From positions 1 to 64,000 of the forward strand of contig NZ_FQVM01000013.1 of the NCBI RefSeq assembly GCF_900129365.1: DNA of 64,000 nucleotides, in the 5' to 3' direction. Numbering within the stretch: the stretch's first letter is position 1; each line of letters starts with the position of its first letter. Shown here piece by piece: positions 34,614 through 44,978 of the stretch. The stretch is from Clostridium fallax. GTDB taxonomy: Bacteria > Bacillota > Clostridia > Clostridiales > Clostridiaceae. The position numbers and the translations under genes were made by a program. Below the pieces are notes generated by a model, which was not told where the DNA came from, did not search any database, and saw only the letters and a list, made by a program, of their open reading frames with translations.

Positions 34614-36992
34614 ATGAAAGTACCATATAATTGGCTAAAAGACTATGTTAATATAGATATAGATGCAAAAGAATTAGGAGATAAGTTAACTTTATCAGGT
34701 TCAAAGGTTGAAGAAGTTATAATGGCAGGAGATGAAATACAAAATATAGTAACCTGCAAAATAGAAAAAATAGAACAACATCCAGATGCAGATAAGCTAA
34801 AAATTTGTGAAGTAAATATAGGAAAAGAAGAACCTATACAAATAGTGACAGCAGCAACTAATATGAAAGAGCAAGATAAGGTGCCAGTAGCTTTACATGG
34901 AGCTGTTCTTGCTGATGGAAGTAAAATAAAAAAAGGTAAGCTTAGAGGAGTAGTATCAAATGGTATGTTCTGTTCTGAGGAAGAACTAGGTATTGCAGGA
35001 GATGAACCTGTTCATGGACTTATGATATTACCAGAGGATATGGAAATTGGAATAGACATAAAAAAAGCTTTAGGTTTAAATAAAGCTATAATAGATTTCG
35101 AAATAACATCAAACAGACCAGATTGTTTAAGTGTTTTAGGAATTGCAAGAGAAACAGCAGCTACTTTAGGAACTGAATATAAAAAACCTAATATGAAATA
35201 TACATCAAAAAATTCTTCAAATATAAGTGAAGAGTTAAGAGTAGAAATAAAAGATTCTTTATGCAAAAGATATATGGCAAGAGGAGTTAAAAATGTTAAA
35301 ATAGCTCCATCACCTCAATGGATGCAAGAAAGATTACTAGATGCTGGAGTTAGACCTATAAATAACATAGTAGATATAACTAACTTTGTTATGTTAGAGC
35401 TTGGTCAGCCAATGCATGCTTTTGATAAGAGAGAAATAACTACAGGAACTATAGTAGTTGAAAGAGCAAAAAATGGTGAGAAATTTATAACTTTAGATGA
35501 AGAAGAGAGAGAATTAAATGAGGATGTTTTAGCAATTAAAGACGGAGAAAAAACTATTGCTTTAGCAGGAATAATGGGTGGCTTAAATTCAGAAGTTAAA
35601 GATGATACAAAAGAGATAATTTTTGAATCAGCGAACTTTGATGGAACAAATATAAGAGTTAACTCTAAAAACTTAGGTTTAAGAACTGAAAGCTCATCAA
35701 GATTTGAAAAAGATATAGATCCAAATCTTGCAGAGGAGGCTTTAAATAGAGCTTGTGCTTTAATAGAAGAGCTTAATTGTGGAGATGTAATGGAAGGTAC
35801 TATAGATATATATAATGAAAAGAAAGAAGAGAAAATATTAGAAGTATCTTCAACTTGGATTAATGGTTTCCTAGGAACAAATCTTTCAAAGGAAGAAATG
35901 AAAGAGTTTTTAGATAGATTAGATTTAAAAACTGAAATTTCAGGAGAAGCTTTAAAAATAAAAGTACCAACTTTTAGAATCGATATAAATATAAAAGAAG
36001 ATATTGCAGAAGAAGTTGCAAGAATTTATGGATATGATAAAATACCAACAACTATTATTAAAACTACTACAGAAAGAGAACCTAAAGATAAAAAACAACA
36101 ATTAGATGATAAAGTAATAGATACTATGATATCTTCTGGCCTTAACCAATCAATAAGTTATTCTTTTGTAAGTCCTAAAGTTTTTGATATGATAGCTTTG
36201 GAAGGGGATAGCATTCTTAGAAAAGTAGTTAAAATTAAGAATCCATTAGGAGAAGATTATAGTATAATGAGAACTACTACTATACCTTCAATGATGGAAT
36301 CATTGGCAAGAAACTATTCAAGAAATAATGAAGTAGCTAGATTATTTGAAATAGGAAAGATTTATATTCCAAATGAAGATCAAACTAAATTACCAGAAGA
36401 AAAGAATATCTTAACAATTGGATTATATGGAGATTGTGATTATTTAGATCTTAAAGGTATTTTAGAAAACTTAATTGATGCTTTAGGACTTACAAAATGT
36501 ACTTTTGTAAGGGAAAAAGAAAATGTAAGTTATCATCCTGGAAAAACTGCTAATCTTTTAATAGGAAAAGAAAAGGCAGCTACTTTAGGAGAAATTCATC
36601 CAGATGTTACTGAAAACTATGGTATTGATACACCAGTATATATGGCAGAAATAAACTTAGATGTTCTTTATAAATATGCAAATATTATTAAAGAATATAA
36701 ACCACTACCAAAGTTCCCAGCAGTAACTAGAGATATAGCTTTACTAGTAGATGACGAGGTTTTAGTTCAAGAAATAGAGGATTCTATAAGAAAAGCTGGT
36801 GGAAGCTTAGTAGAAAATGTTAAGTTATTTGATGTTTATAAAGGTAAACAAATACCAGAAGGTAAAAAGAGTATTGCTTATGCAATTGTATATAGAGATG
36901 AAAATAAAACTTTAACAGATAAAGAAGTAAATAAAGTTCATGATAAAATATTACGTGCTTTAGAATATAAGTTAGGAGCACAACTAAGATAA
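34614..36992 (+). CDS. pheT: Phenylalanine--tRNA ligase beta subunit
   Basis: 792 residues, full length. The EMAP-II-like tRNA-binding domain lies at ~40-150 (EQHPDADKLKICEVNIG). The B3/B4 editing region follows (NNIVDITNFVMLELGQPMHAFD), then B5 (~400-475), the inactive catalytic-like domain, and the C-terminal FDX-ACB anticodon-binding domain (PLPKFPAVTRDIALLVDDEV; ENKTLTDKEVNKVHDKIL). It overlaps no gene and follows pheS with AGGAGG. Confidence 0.98.
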   Translation: MKVPYNWLKDYVNIDIDAKELGDKLTLSGSKVEEVIMAGDEIQNIVTCKIEKIEQHPDADKLKICEVNIGKEEPIQIVTAATNMKEQDKVPVALHGAVLADGSKIKKGKLRGVVSNGMFCSEEELGIAGDEPVHGLMILPEDMEIGIDIKKALGLNKAIIDFEITSNRPDCLSVLGIARETAATLGTEYKKPNMKYTSKNSSNISEELRVEIKDSLCKRYMARGVKNVKIAPSPQWMQERLLDAGVRPINNIVDITNFVMLELGQPMHAFDKREITTGTIVVERAKNGEKFITLDEEERELNEDVLAIKDGEKTIALAGIMGGLNSEVKDDTKEIIFESANFDGTNIRVNSKNLGLRTESSSRFEKDIDPNLAEEALNRACALIEELNCGDVMEGTIDIYNEKKEEKILEVSSTWINGFLGTNLSKEEMKEFLDRLDLKTEISGEALKIKVPTFRIDINIKEDIAEEVARIYGYDKIPTTIIKTTTEREPKDKKQQLDDKVIDTMISSGLNQSISYSFVSPKVFDMIALEGDSILRKVVKIKNPLGEDYSIMRTTTIPSMMESLARNYSRNNEVARLFEIGKIYIPNEDQTKLPEEKNILTIGLYGDCDYLDLKGILENLIDALGLTKCTFVREKENVSYHPGKTANLLIGKEKAATLGEIHPDVTENYGIDTPVYMAEINLDVLYKYANIIKEYKPLPKFPAVTRDIALLVDDEVLVQEIEDSIRKAGGSLVENVKLFDVYKGKQIPEGKKSIAYAIVYRDENKTLTDKEVNKVHDKILRALEYKLGAQLR

Positions 36993-37071
36993 TAGTCATT
37001 TTAAGCTTTGGATATATATGTTAAAATAATTATATAACTATTTAAATTGATTATTAAGAGGTGTTGAGCAG

Positions 37072-38487
37072 ATGACTACTGTAACAGTTACTATAAGTGG
37101 AGTTGATTATAACTTAAAAGGACAAAAACAAGAGACTTATTTAAAGGAAGTTGCAAGCTATGTTGACGAGAAAGTAAAAGAAGTTCTTGCTAAAAATAAT
37201 AAGCTGAGTATTTCATCTGCGGCTGTTTTAGCTGCTATCAATATTGTAGATGAACTTTTTAAAGGAAATAAAGAATATAATGAATTATTAGATCATTACA
37301 ATGATTTAAAGAATATGAATTCTACCTATAAAAAAAATATTGAGCAGATGGAAGAAGAAAATAAATCTTCAAAAGAACAGTTTGAATCATTAGAACAAGA
37401 AAAAGAGGATATAAAAAAACATTTAGAAGCCTTTAAAAATGAAAGTTTAAATCTTAAAGAAACCTTAAAGAATCTTCAACTTGAAAAGTCAAATTTAATC
37501 AAAGAAAATATGTCCTTAAAAGAAAATATAAGTATAATAGAAAGAGAAAAAAATAATCTTAAAGTGGAAGTTCAAAATTATAAAAAGGAAAAAGAAACTC
37601 TTAAATCTAATTTTGATAAAGAAAAAAAAGAAAGAGAAAATCTTCAAATAGAAAATAAAACTTTAATTGAAAAAATTAAAGATTTAGAAAATGGTAAAAA
37701 AATTCTTAAAGAAGAAATTCAAAAGTTAAAATTAGAGAGAGAAAATTTAAAATTAGAAAGACAAAATTTAAATGGTACAATTAAAAAAGAAAAATTGGAA
37801 AAAGAAAATACCATAAAAGAAAATCAATCTTTAACTAACAAAATAAAAGAATTAGATAAAAATAATAATATTATTAAAACTGAAGTTAAAGATCTTAAAT
37901 TAGAGAGAGAAAATTTAAATGTTAATCTTAAAAAAGTAATTTCTGAAAAAGATAATATATTTAATGAAAATAAGAATCTAATTAAAGATATTAATAATTT
38001 AAAGTTAAATAATAATACTATAAAAGGTCAATTAGAGAAGTTAAAGAGTGAAAATGAAAGGTTTAAAAATCAAATAACTGCAGTAGAAAAAGAAAAAAAT
38101 AACTTATTATCAAAGGTTTCAACTTTAAAAGTTAATATAAATAATTTTGAAGATAGAAATAATGTTCTTCAAAATGAAAATAAAAATCTTGTTGAGTTAG
38201 AGGCTCAGTATAAAGATAAAATAGATAATTTAAAAGAGGAGCTAGATAACTTAAAAGTCCAATTAAAAGCTGCAGAAGATATGTATAAAAATCAAATAGA
38301 CGAGGTTAAAAGTCTAAAGGATAAAAATACTAAACTTTTAGAAAGAAGTAAAAATATAAACTTTGAACTTCAATCACTTAGATATAAACTTATAGATATG
38401 CAAAAGAAGTTTGTAGATTCTCAAATAGAGCTTGCAGTTGAAAAGAAAAGGACTAATCCTTTATTAAAAAATAATAAGGCCATATAA
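37072..38487 (+). CDS. ZapA-domain protein with very long coiled-coil extension
   Basis: 471 residues. Residues 1-~85 match ZapA (TVTVTISGVDYNLKG; YLKEVASYVDEKVKEVLAKN; AAVLAAINIVDELFKG), the FtsZ-ring bundling protein that is normally 85-130 residues in full. Residues ~90-455 are an unbroken coiled coil with degenerate repeats around LKLERENLNV and KENxSL. No membrane segment is present. It probably acts at the division site, with the rod reaching other partners. Lys/Glu-rich, low complexity. A ribosome site AAGAGGTG precedes the ATG. Confidence 0.85.
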   Translation: MTTVTVTISGVDYNLKGQKQETYLKEVASYVDEKVKEVLAKNNKLSISSAAVLAAINIVDELFKGNKEYNELLDHYNDLKNMNSTYKKNIEQMEEENKSSKEQFESLEQEKEDIKKHLEAFKNESLNLKETLKNLQLEKSNLIKENMSLKENISIIEREKNNLKVEVQNYKKEKETLKSNFDKEKKERENLQIENKTLIEKIKDLENGKKILKEEIQKLKLERENLKLERQNLNGTIKKEKLEKENTIKENQSLTNKIKELDKNNNIIKTEVKDLKLERENLNVNLKKVISEKDNIFNENKNLIKDINNLKLNNNTIKGQLEKLKSENERFKNQITAVEKEKNNLLSKVSTLKVNINNFEDRNNVLQNENKNLVELEAQYKDKIDNLKEELDNLKVQLKAAEDMYKNQIDEVKSLKDKNTKLLERSKNINFELQSLRYKLIDMQKKFVDSQIELAVEKKRTNPLLKNNKAI

Positions 38488-38492
38488 ATTTT

Positions 38493-38527
38493 AAACTCTA
38501 GAGGTTTTAAAACCTCTAGAGTTTTTT
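38493..38527 (+). terminator. Terminator after the ZapA-like gene
   Basis: A perfect 16-bp stem AAACTCTAGAGGTTTT / AAAACCTCTAGAGTTT, ending in TTT. Confidence 0.85.
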
Positions 38528-38651
38528 GAATTTTAATAAAAGGTAATTTATAATAATCTATGTTGTGTAAATTATGTATAAAATAACGTAGAATATTTTA
38601 AGAGCATATATGTTATAATTAAAGATATAAATTTTAGGAGAGATGAATTTT

Positions 38652-40994
38652 ATGGAAAGAATTGAATTACTTGCTCCAGCAGGAAGTATGGAGAGTTTAA
38701 TAGCAGCTATTAATAAGGGCGCTGATGCAATATATTTAGGAGGAAGTAAATTTTCTGCAAGAGCTTATGCATCAAATTTTGATGAAGAAGAATTAGAAAA
38801 AGCAGTGGATTATGCTCATCTTTATGGTGTCAAAGTTTATATAACATTAAATACTTTAATAAAAGAAAAGGAATTTAAAGAAGCACAAAAATACATAGGT
38901 TTTTTATATAGAATAGGAGTAGATGCTTTAATTGTTCAAGATTTAGGGATTTTTAAATATATAAAAGATAATTATAATGATTTTGAGGTACATGGCTCAA
39001 CTCAAATGACTATACATAATGGAGAAGCTGCTCTTTATTTTAAAGAAAGAGGATTCCATAGAATAGTTCTCTCAAGAGAGCTTACTTTAAAGGAAATAGA
39101 ATATATATCAAAAAAACTTAAAGTAGAAACTGAAATATTTATACATGGAGCTTTATGTATATCATATTCAGGACAATGCTTAATGAGTAGTTCTATAGGT
39201 GGAAGAAGCGGAAATAGAGGAAGGTGCGCTCAAAGCTGTAGATTACCATATACTTTAATAAATGAAGAGGATAATAAAAAAATATCTGGATATTTATTAA
39301 GTCCAAAGGATATTTGTACCGTTGATAATATTAAGGACATAATAAATACGGGAGCTTATTCATTAAAAATAGAAGGAAGAATGAAAAGGCCAGAATATGT
39401 TGCAGGAGTTGTGGAAAGTTATAGAGATGCAATAGATAGTGCTATAAAAAATAAAAAAGAAACTATAAAAAATAAAAAAGATTTATTACTTCAACTTTTT
39501 AATAGAGAAGGCTTTTCTAAAGCATTTTTATATAAAAATGAAGGTAAGGATATGATGGCTTATAATATGCCTAAAAATACAGGAGTGTTTTTAGGAAGTA
39601 TTTTAAGTAATGGAGAAATAATTTTAGAAAAAGATATAAATTTAAAAGATGGTATAAGAAATGGTGAAGGTGGATTTACTATATCTAAAATAATAAAGAA
39701 AAATAAGGAAGTAGATTTTGCATTAAAAGGTGAAACAGTAAGACTATTTCCAAAGGATTATAAAAAAGGAGATAAACTTTATAAAACTTCAGATGTTAAA
39801 CTTTTAGAAGGATATAAAACATCTTACTTGAATAAATTTCAAAAGAAGATTCCTCTTTCAATAGATGTAGATTTTAAAATAGATAATAATATAGAAATTT
39901 CTTGTAGTTATAATGGAGAAAATTTTAAAGTTTTAGGTGAATTAGTTCAAAAACCTTTAAAAAGACCAATTGATAAAAATAAATTAGAAGAAAATCTAAA
40001 AAAATCTGGAGAAACTCCTTTTAAGGTAGATAAAATAAATTTTATAAATTTTGAAGAAGGATTTATTCCAGTATCTTCTATAAATGATGTAAGAAGAAAA
40101 CTAATAGAAGAAATAGAAAATAATATAATAAAAGCTTTTAAAAGAAATAATAGAGTTCAAGGTAAATCTTTAGAAATAAAAGAAAGAAGTGTACCAGATT
40201 TTCAGTATATATATGAAATAAGGGAAAAGGAACAGCTAAAAGCTTTAAAAAATTTAAATATAGAAAATATTATAATCAATCCTTGGGGCAAAAATAAAGA
40301 AGATATATCGTTAGAAGATTTAAAGGATATTTCTAAGTTTTATTTAAAGGTTCCAACTATTGTAAAAGAAGAATTTAATTATATTTGTCAGATAGTTAAT
40401 GAATTTAAAGAAAAGATAGAAGGTATAGTTACTTCTAATGTAGGTATAATTTCAAAATTTAAAGATGATTTTATTATAATAGGAGATTATAAATTAAATA
40501 TATTTAATAAAAATACAGCAATGTTTTATAGTGAAGATATAAATTTATTACCTTTAAGTGTAGAACTTAACAGAAAAGAAATAGGAGACTTATTAAAGTC
40601 TAGTAAAAATAATTTTTATATAAATATATATGGAAAAGTAGAAAATATGGTAATGGAATATTGCCCGATAGGAAGTAACTTTGGAGGTAAAAGTTCTAAA
40701 AAAATATGTAGTGAACCTTGTAAAACTAATAATTTCTTATTAAAGGATAGAATGAATGAATTTTTTAAAGTAAAAACTGATAGATTCTGTAGAGCTCATT
40801 TATATAATTCAGTTCCTACAAATCTAATTGGAGAAAAAGAAGATCTCATTTCCTTAGGGATAAATAAATTTAAAGTAGAATTTGTAGATGAAAATTATGA
40901 AGATACTATAAAAGTAATTAATATGATAAAAGGAAAAGAAGAAATAGATAGTAGAGAATTTACTAAAGGACATTATAAAAGAGGAGTTCAATAA
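38652..40994 (+). CDS. Peptidase U32 family protein (with DUF3656-like C-terminal part)
   Basis: 780 residues. The N-terminal U32 domain reads ERIELLAPAGSMESLIAAI and YLGGSKFSARAYASNF. The U32 signature HGALCISYSGQCLMSSSIGG is followed by GRSGNRGRCAQSCRLPY. Residues ~330-780 correspond to the DUF3656-type extension, with a second cysteine cluster (EYCPIGSNF...CSEPCK). Related U32 proteins (RlhA) act in tRNA/rRNA hydroxylation rather than proteolysis, so that role is possible. I chose the ATG at 38652, about 10 bases after AGGAGA; the ATG at 38643 is too close. First of four co-directional genes. Confidence 0.9.
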   Translation: MERIELLAPAGSMESLIAAINKGADAIYLGGSKFSARAYASNFDEEELEKAVDYAHLYGVKVYITLNTLIKEKEFKEAQKYIGFLYRIGVDALIVQDLGIFKYIKDNYNDFEVHGSTQMTIHNGEAALYFKERGFHRIVLSRELTLKEIEYISKKLKVETEIFIHGALCISYSGQCLMSSSIGGRSGNRGRCAQSCRLPYTLINEEDNKKISGYLLSPKDICTVDNIKDIINTGAYSLKIEGRMKRPEYVAGVVESYRDAIDSAIKNKKETIKNKKDLLLQLFNREGFSKAFLYKNEGKDMMAYNMPKNTGVFLGSILSNGEIILEKDINLKDGIRNGEGGFTISKIIKKNKEVDFALKGETVRLFPKDYKKGDKLYKTSDVKLLEGYKTSYLNKFQKKIPLSIDVDFKIDNNIEISCSYNGENFKVLGELVQKPLKRPIDKNKLEENLKKSGETPFKVDKINFINFEEGFIPVSSINDVRRKLIEEIENNIIKAFKRNNRVQGKSLEIKERSVPDFQYIYEIREKEQLKALKNLNIENIIINPWGKNKEDISLEDLKDISKFYLKVPTIVKEEFNYICQIVNEFKEKIEGIVTSNVGIISKFKDDFIIIGDYKLNIFNKNTAMFYSEDINLLPLSVELNRKEIGDLLKSSKNNFYINIYGKVENMVMEYCPIGSNFGGKSSKKICSEPCKTNNFLLKDRMNEFFKVKTDRFCRAHLYNSVPTNLIGEKEDLISLGINKFKVEFVDENYEDTIKVINMIKGKEEIDSREFTKGHYKRGVQ

Positions 40995-41008
40995 GGGAGA
41001 TGAAAAGA

Positions 41009-43369
41009 ATGAATGAAAAGTCTTTAAGAGTTTTAGAATTTAATAAACTTAAAGAAAAGATAAAATTTTATGCTAAAACTGCAGCTTGTAAAGATTCTAT
41101 AGATGAATTAGTTCCATATAATAATATATTTGAAGTTAGAGAACATCTAGAAGAGACAGAGGAAGCTTTAGATATTATGATGAGAAAAGGAAATCCTCCA
41201 TTTGAAGGACTTTATGATGTAAGAGAAGCTGTTTATAGAGCAGGAAAAGGTGGAGTATTAAATGCAGGTCAGCTTTTAAAGATTGCTCAAATGGTAAGAT
41301 GTGCAAGAAGATTTGATGATTATATAAAAAGAAAAGAAGGAGAAAGAGAATATTATAGATTAGAAAATATTTGTACTGGACTTTTTCCTTTAAAAAAATT
41401 AGAAGATGATGTATTTAATGCAATTATAAGTGAAGAAGAAATATCAGATAAAGCTAGTACAACTTTATTTAATATAAGAAAATCATTAAAGGATAAAAAC
41501 TCATCAATAAGAGATAAGGTTAATGCAATAATAAGGAGTAATTCAAAGTATCTTCAAGAAAATCTTTATACAATGAGAGGAGAAAGATACGTAATTCCAG
41601 TTAAAGCTGAATATAAAGGAATGGTTCAAGGGTTAGTTCATGATCAAAGTTCTACTGGAGCAACTTTATTTATTGAACCTATAAGCCTTGTAAATTTGAA
41701 TAATGAAATAAAAGAATTAGTACTTAAAGAAAAGGCTGAAATAGATAGAATATTAAATGAATTAACTTTAAAAGTTTCAGATAATATAACAGCAATAAAA
41801 AATAATATGAATATTGTAAATGAATTAGATTTTATATTTGCAAAAGCTAAATATGGTAGTGAAATAAATGGGATTTGCCCAAAAATTTCAGAGGATAGAA
41901 CCTTTGATATTATAGAAGGAAGACATCCTTTAATAAATAAAGAAGTGGTAGTTCCCTCCGACATATATATGGAAAAGGATTTTTCAAGTCTTATAGTAAC
42001 AGGACCTAATACTGGTGGTAAAACTGTTACTTTAAAAACTGTAGGATTACTTCATACAATGGCTCTAAGTGGACTTTTAATTCCAGCTAAAGAAAATTCT
42101 AAAATAGGATTTTTTAAAGAAATATTTGCAGATATAGGAGATGAACAAAGTATAGAACAAAGTCTTTCTACTTTCTCATCTCACATGACAAATATTGTTA
42201 ATATAATGGAGAAGGCAGATGAAAATTCTTTAGTTTTATTTGATGAATTAGGAGCAGGAACAGATCCAACAGAAGGTGCAGCCTTAGCTATGGCTATATT
42301 AGAAAGTTTAAGGGAGAGAGGTTGTAGATTAGTTGCAACAACTCACTATAGCGAACTTAAAGCATATGCACTAAGAACTTTAGGAGTTGAAAATGCATCT
42401 GTGGAATTTGATGTAGAGACTTTAAGGCCTACTTATAAATTATTAATTGGAATTCCAGGTAAATCTAATGCCTTTGAAATATCAAGAAGATTAGGATTAA
42501 ATAATGAAACAATTGATAGAGCTAAGAATTTAATACCAAATGATAATCTCCAATTTGAGGATTTAATTCAAAGTCTTCAAGAAAAGACTATGAAGGCTGA
42601 AGGAGATGCAAAGAGAGCAGAACTTAATAAAATAGAAGCATTAAATCTTAAGGAAAAATATGAAGCTAAGCTTCAAGGATTAGAAAATATGAGAGAAAAT
42701 GCTTATATGGATGCAAGAAGAGAAGCTAAGCAAATTCTAAGAGATGCAAAAGAAGAAGCTGATAAGATACTAAAGAATATGAGAGAACTTGAAAGAATGG
42801 GAATCTCATCAGATCAAAGAAGAAAACTTGAAGAAGAGAGAGGAAAGCTTAAAGATAAATTATCTAATGCAGAGGAAAGTTTAAATAAAAAAGTAGTAGA
42901 TAATGGAGAAGCTATAAAGGAGGTTACTCTTGGAATGGATGCTTTTCTACCTTCTTTAAATCAAAATGTAGTTATAATTTCTATGCCAGATAATAAAGGT
43001 GAAGTTCAGGTTGAAGCTGGTATTATGAAAGTTAATGTAAAACTTAAGGATTTAAGAAAAGTTAAATCTAATAAAAAAGAAATAAAGAAAAAGAAAAAAG
43101 AAGAGGTAAATTTAAGGCTTAAATCTATATCATCTTCTGTAGATTTAAGAGGAATGGATTCAGAAGAAGCTTGTTATACTGTAGATAAATATTTAGATGA
43201 AGCATATCTTTCTGGTCTTTCAGAAGTTACAATAATTCATGGAAAAGGAACAGGAATTTTAAGAAAAGCAATAAATGATATGTTAAAAAGGCATCCTCAT
43301 GTAAAATCTTATAGATTAGGAGAATATGGTGAAGGAGGAAGCGGAGTTACTGTAGCTCAGCTGAATTAG
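41009..43369 (+). CDS. mutS2: Endonuclease/ribosome-rescue ATPase MutS2
   Basis: 786 residues. The MutS-type ATPase has Walker A TGPNTGGKT (331-339), Walker B SLVLFDELGAGTDP and the ABC-like EGAALAMAI. Then comes a long coiled coil (~500-620), a KOW-like segment (VVIISMPDNKGEVQV), a basic stretch and the C-terminal Smr nuclease domain (VDLRGMDSEEACYTVDKYL; IIHGKGTGILRKAI). MutS2 suppresses recombination and splits collided ribosomes in Bacillus. I chose the ATG at 41009 after GGGAG; an ATG at 41000 abuts the ribosome site. Confidence 0.96.
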   Translation: MNEKSLRVLEFNKLKEKIKFYAKTAACKDSIDELVPYNNIFEVREHLEETEEALDIMMRKGNPPFEGLYDVREAVYRAGKGGVLNAGQLLKIAQMVRCARRFDDYIKRKEGEREYYRLENICTGLFPLKKLEDDVFNAIISEEEISDKASTTLFNIRKSLKDKNSSIRDKVNAIIRSNSKYLQENLYTMRGERYVIPVKAEYKGMVQGLVHDQSSTGATLFIEPISLVNLNNEIKELVLKEKAEIDRILNELTLKVSDNITAIKNNMNIVNELDFIFAKAKYGSEINGICPKISEDRTFDIIEGRHPLINKEVVVPSDIYMEKDFSSLIVTGPNTGGKTVTLKTVGLLHTMALSGLLIPAKENSKIGFFKEIFADIGDEQSIEQSLSTFSSHMTNIVNIMEKADENSLVLFDELGAGTDPTEGAALAMAILESLRERGCRLVATTHYSELKAYALRTLGVENASVEFDVETLRPTYKLLIGIPGKSNAFEISRRLGLNNETIDRAKNLIPNDNLQFEDLIQSLQEKTMKAEGDAKRAELNKIEALNLKEKYEAKLQGLENMRENAYMDARREAKQILRDAKEEADKILKNMRELERMGISSDQRRKLEEERGKLKDKLSNAEESLNKKVVDNGEAIKEVTLGMDAFLPSLNQNVVIISMPDNKGEVQVEAGIMKVNVKLKDLRKVKSNKKEIKKKKKEEVNLRLKSISSSVDLRGMDSEEACYTVDKYLDEAYLSGLSEVTIIHGKGTGILRKAINDMLKRHPHVKSYRLGEYGEGGSGVTVAQLN

Positions 43370-43371
43370 TT

Positions 43372-43845
43372 ATGGAAAAAATAATTATTAGTGCTTGTTT
43401 ATGTGGAGTTAATTGCAAATATAATGGTGGAAATAATCTAAATGAAGAGATAAAAAAAATATATGATGAAGGAAAGGGCATACTTATATGCCCTGAGTCC
43501 TTCGGAAAATTAGAGATTCCAAGAGCTCCGAGAGAAATAGTAAAAGGTACTGGAGAAGATGTACTTAAAGGACTTTCTAAGGTTTTATCAAAGGATGGAA
43601 AAGATAGTACAAAAGAGTTTATAATAGGAGCAGAAAAAGCTTTAGAAATTGCAAAAAAAAATAAAATAACTAAGGCAATTTTAAAATCTAAAAGCCCATC
43701 CTGTGGCTTAGGAAAAATATACGATGGAACTTTTAGTGGAAATCTAATTGAGGGAAATGGAGTTACTGCAGATTTATTTTTGAAAAATAATATAAAAGTT
43801 TATGATGAAAATAATTTTTATGAGGTGAATATAGATGAACTATAA
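43372..43845 (+). CDS. DUF523 family protein
   Basis: 157 residues with the DUF523 signatures IIISACLCGVNCKYNGGN, LICPESFGKLEIPRAPREI and LKSKSPSCGLGKIYDGTF. Conserved Cys residues suggest metal binding; the biochemical role is not known. It starts 2 bases after the mutS2 stop, and its 3' end overlaps the next gene by 11 bases, so it is translationally coupled with both. Confidence 0.92.
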   Translation: MEKIIISACLCGVNCKYNGGNNLNEEIKKIYDEGKGILICPESFGKLEIPRAPREIVKGTGEDVLKGLSKVLSKDGKDSTKEFIIGAEKALEIAKKNKITKAILKSKSPSCGLGKIYDGTFSGNLIEGNGVTADLFLKNNIKVYDENNFYEVNIDEL

Positions 43846-44854
43846 AGAAATACTAAAAAACGCAAGAGAAAATCTAAATGGTAGTTGTAGAGTTTGTCCT
43901 GTCTGCAACGGTAATGCTTGTTCAGGGGAAGTACCAGGAATGGGAGGAAAAGGTACAGGAGATGGCTTTAAAGATAATGTAACTTCTTTAGAAAATGTAA
44001 AGCTAAACATGAGAGTTATACATAATGCTAAAAATCCAGATACTTCAATAAAAATATTTGGTAAAGAAATGGATATACCAGTTTTTGCAGCTCCAATATC
44101 AGGAACTACTTTAAATATGGGTGGAAAATTTACAGAAGAAGAATATATAGAATGGGTAATTTCTGGATGTAGACAAGGTGGAATTTACCCAATGGTAGGA
44201 GATACTGCAGTAGATTCATTCTTAATTACGAATTTAAAAAAATTAAAAGAATATAATGGTGAAGGAATTGCATTTATAAAACCTTGGGAAAATTCTAATG
44301 TAATTAAAAAAATAAAAATGGCAGAAGAGGCTGGAGCTTTTGCAGTGGGAATGGATATTGATGCAGCAGGTCTTATAACATTAGCTCTTCATGGAAAGCC
44401 AGTAGGTCCTAAAACTGTAGAAGAAATTAAAGAAATAGTTAAAAGTAGTAATGTGCCATTTATTTTAAAAGGTATAATGACTGTAGAAGATGCAGAACTT
44501 GCAGTGGAAGCTGGAGTAGATGCTATAGTAGTTTCAAATCATGGTGGTAGAGTTTTAGATCAAACTCCTGGAGTTTCTGAGGTTTTACCTAAAATTGCAG
44601 AAAAAGTAAAAGGAAAAGTTAAAATATTAGCAGATGGTGGAGTTAGAACAGGAGTAGATGTTTTGAAAATGATTGCATTAGGAGCTGATGCTGTGCTTAT
44701 TGGAAGACCTTTTGTAATTACATCATTTGGAGGACAAGCTGAGGGAGTTAAAGAATATATAAATAAGGTAAAAGGTGAATTAAAATCAGCAATGGTATTA
44801 ACAGGATGTAATAGTATCTCTGATATAGATAGCAGAATAATATACAAAAAGTAG
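43835..44854 (+). CDS. FMN-dependent alpha-hydroxy-acid dehydrogenase with Cys-rich N-terminus
   Basis: 339 residues. A TIM-barrel FMN enzyme of the lactate-oxidase/glycolate-oxidase family. It has FAAPISGTTL, FILKGIMTVEDAE (catalytic Lys), VSNHGGRVLDQTPG (active-site His) and ILADGGVRTGVDVLKMIALGADAVLIGRP (FMN phosphate site). Unlike classical members it starts with a cysteine cluster C18-x2-C21-x2-C24-x4-C29 that could hold an Fe-S cluster. The substrate is unknown; this anaerobe probably uses it as a dehydrogenase rather than an oxidase. GAGGTGAATATAG precedes the ATG. Confidence 0.9.
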   Translation: MNYKEILKNARENLNGSCRVCPVCNGNACSGEVPGMGGKGTGDGFKDNVTSLENVKLNMRVIHNAKNPDTSIKIFGKEMDIPVFAAPISGTTLNMGGKFTEEEYIEWVISGCRQGGIYPMVGDTAVDSFLITNLKKLKEYNGEGIAFIKPWENSNVIKKIKMAEEAGAFAVGMDIDAAGLITLALHGKPVGPKTVEEIKEIVKSSNVPFILKGIMTVEDAELAVEAGVDAIVVSNHGGRVLDQTPGVSEVLPKIAEKVKGKVKILADGGVRTGVDVLKMIALGADAVLIGRPFVITSFGGQAEGVKEYINKVKGELKSAMVLTGCNSISDIDSRIIYKK

Positions 44855-44895
44855 AATTTTAAATTTTAATTATAAAGATAAAAAGCAAAATATAT

Positions 44896-44936
44896 AAAAA
44901 GAGATACCTTCAATAAAGTATAGGTATCTCTTTTTA
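44896..44936. terminator. Bidirectional terminator
   Basis: AAAAAGAGATACCT pairs with AGGTATCTCTTTTT, between the convergent FMN-enzyme and decarboxylase genes. Confidence 0.8.
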
Positions 44937-44978
44937 TTAAATTTATTATATAGAATTAATATTCTATATAATATTATT

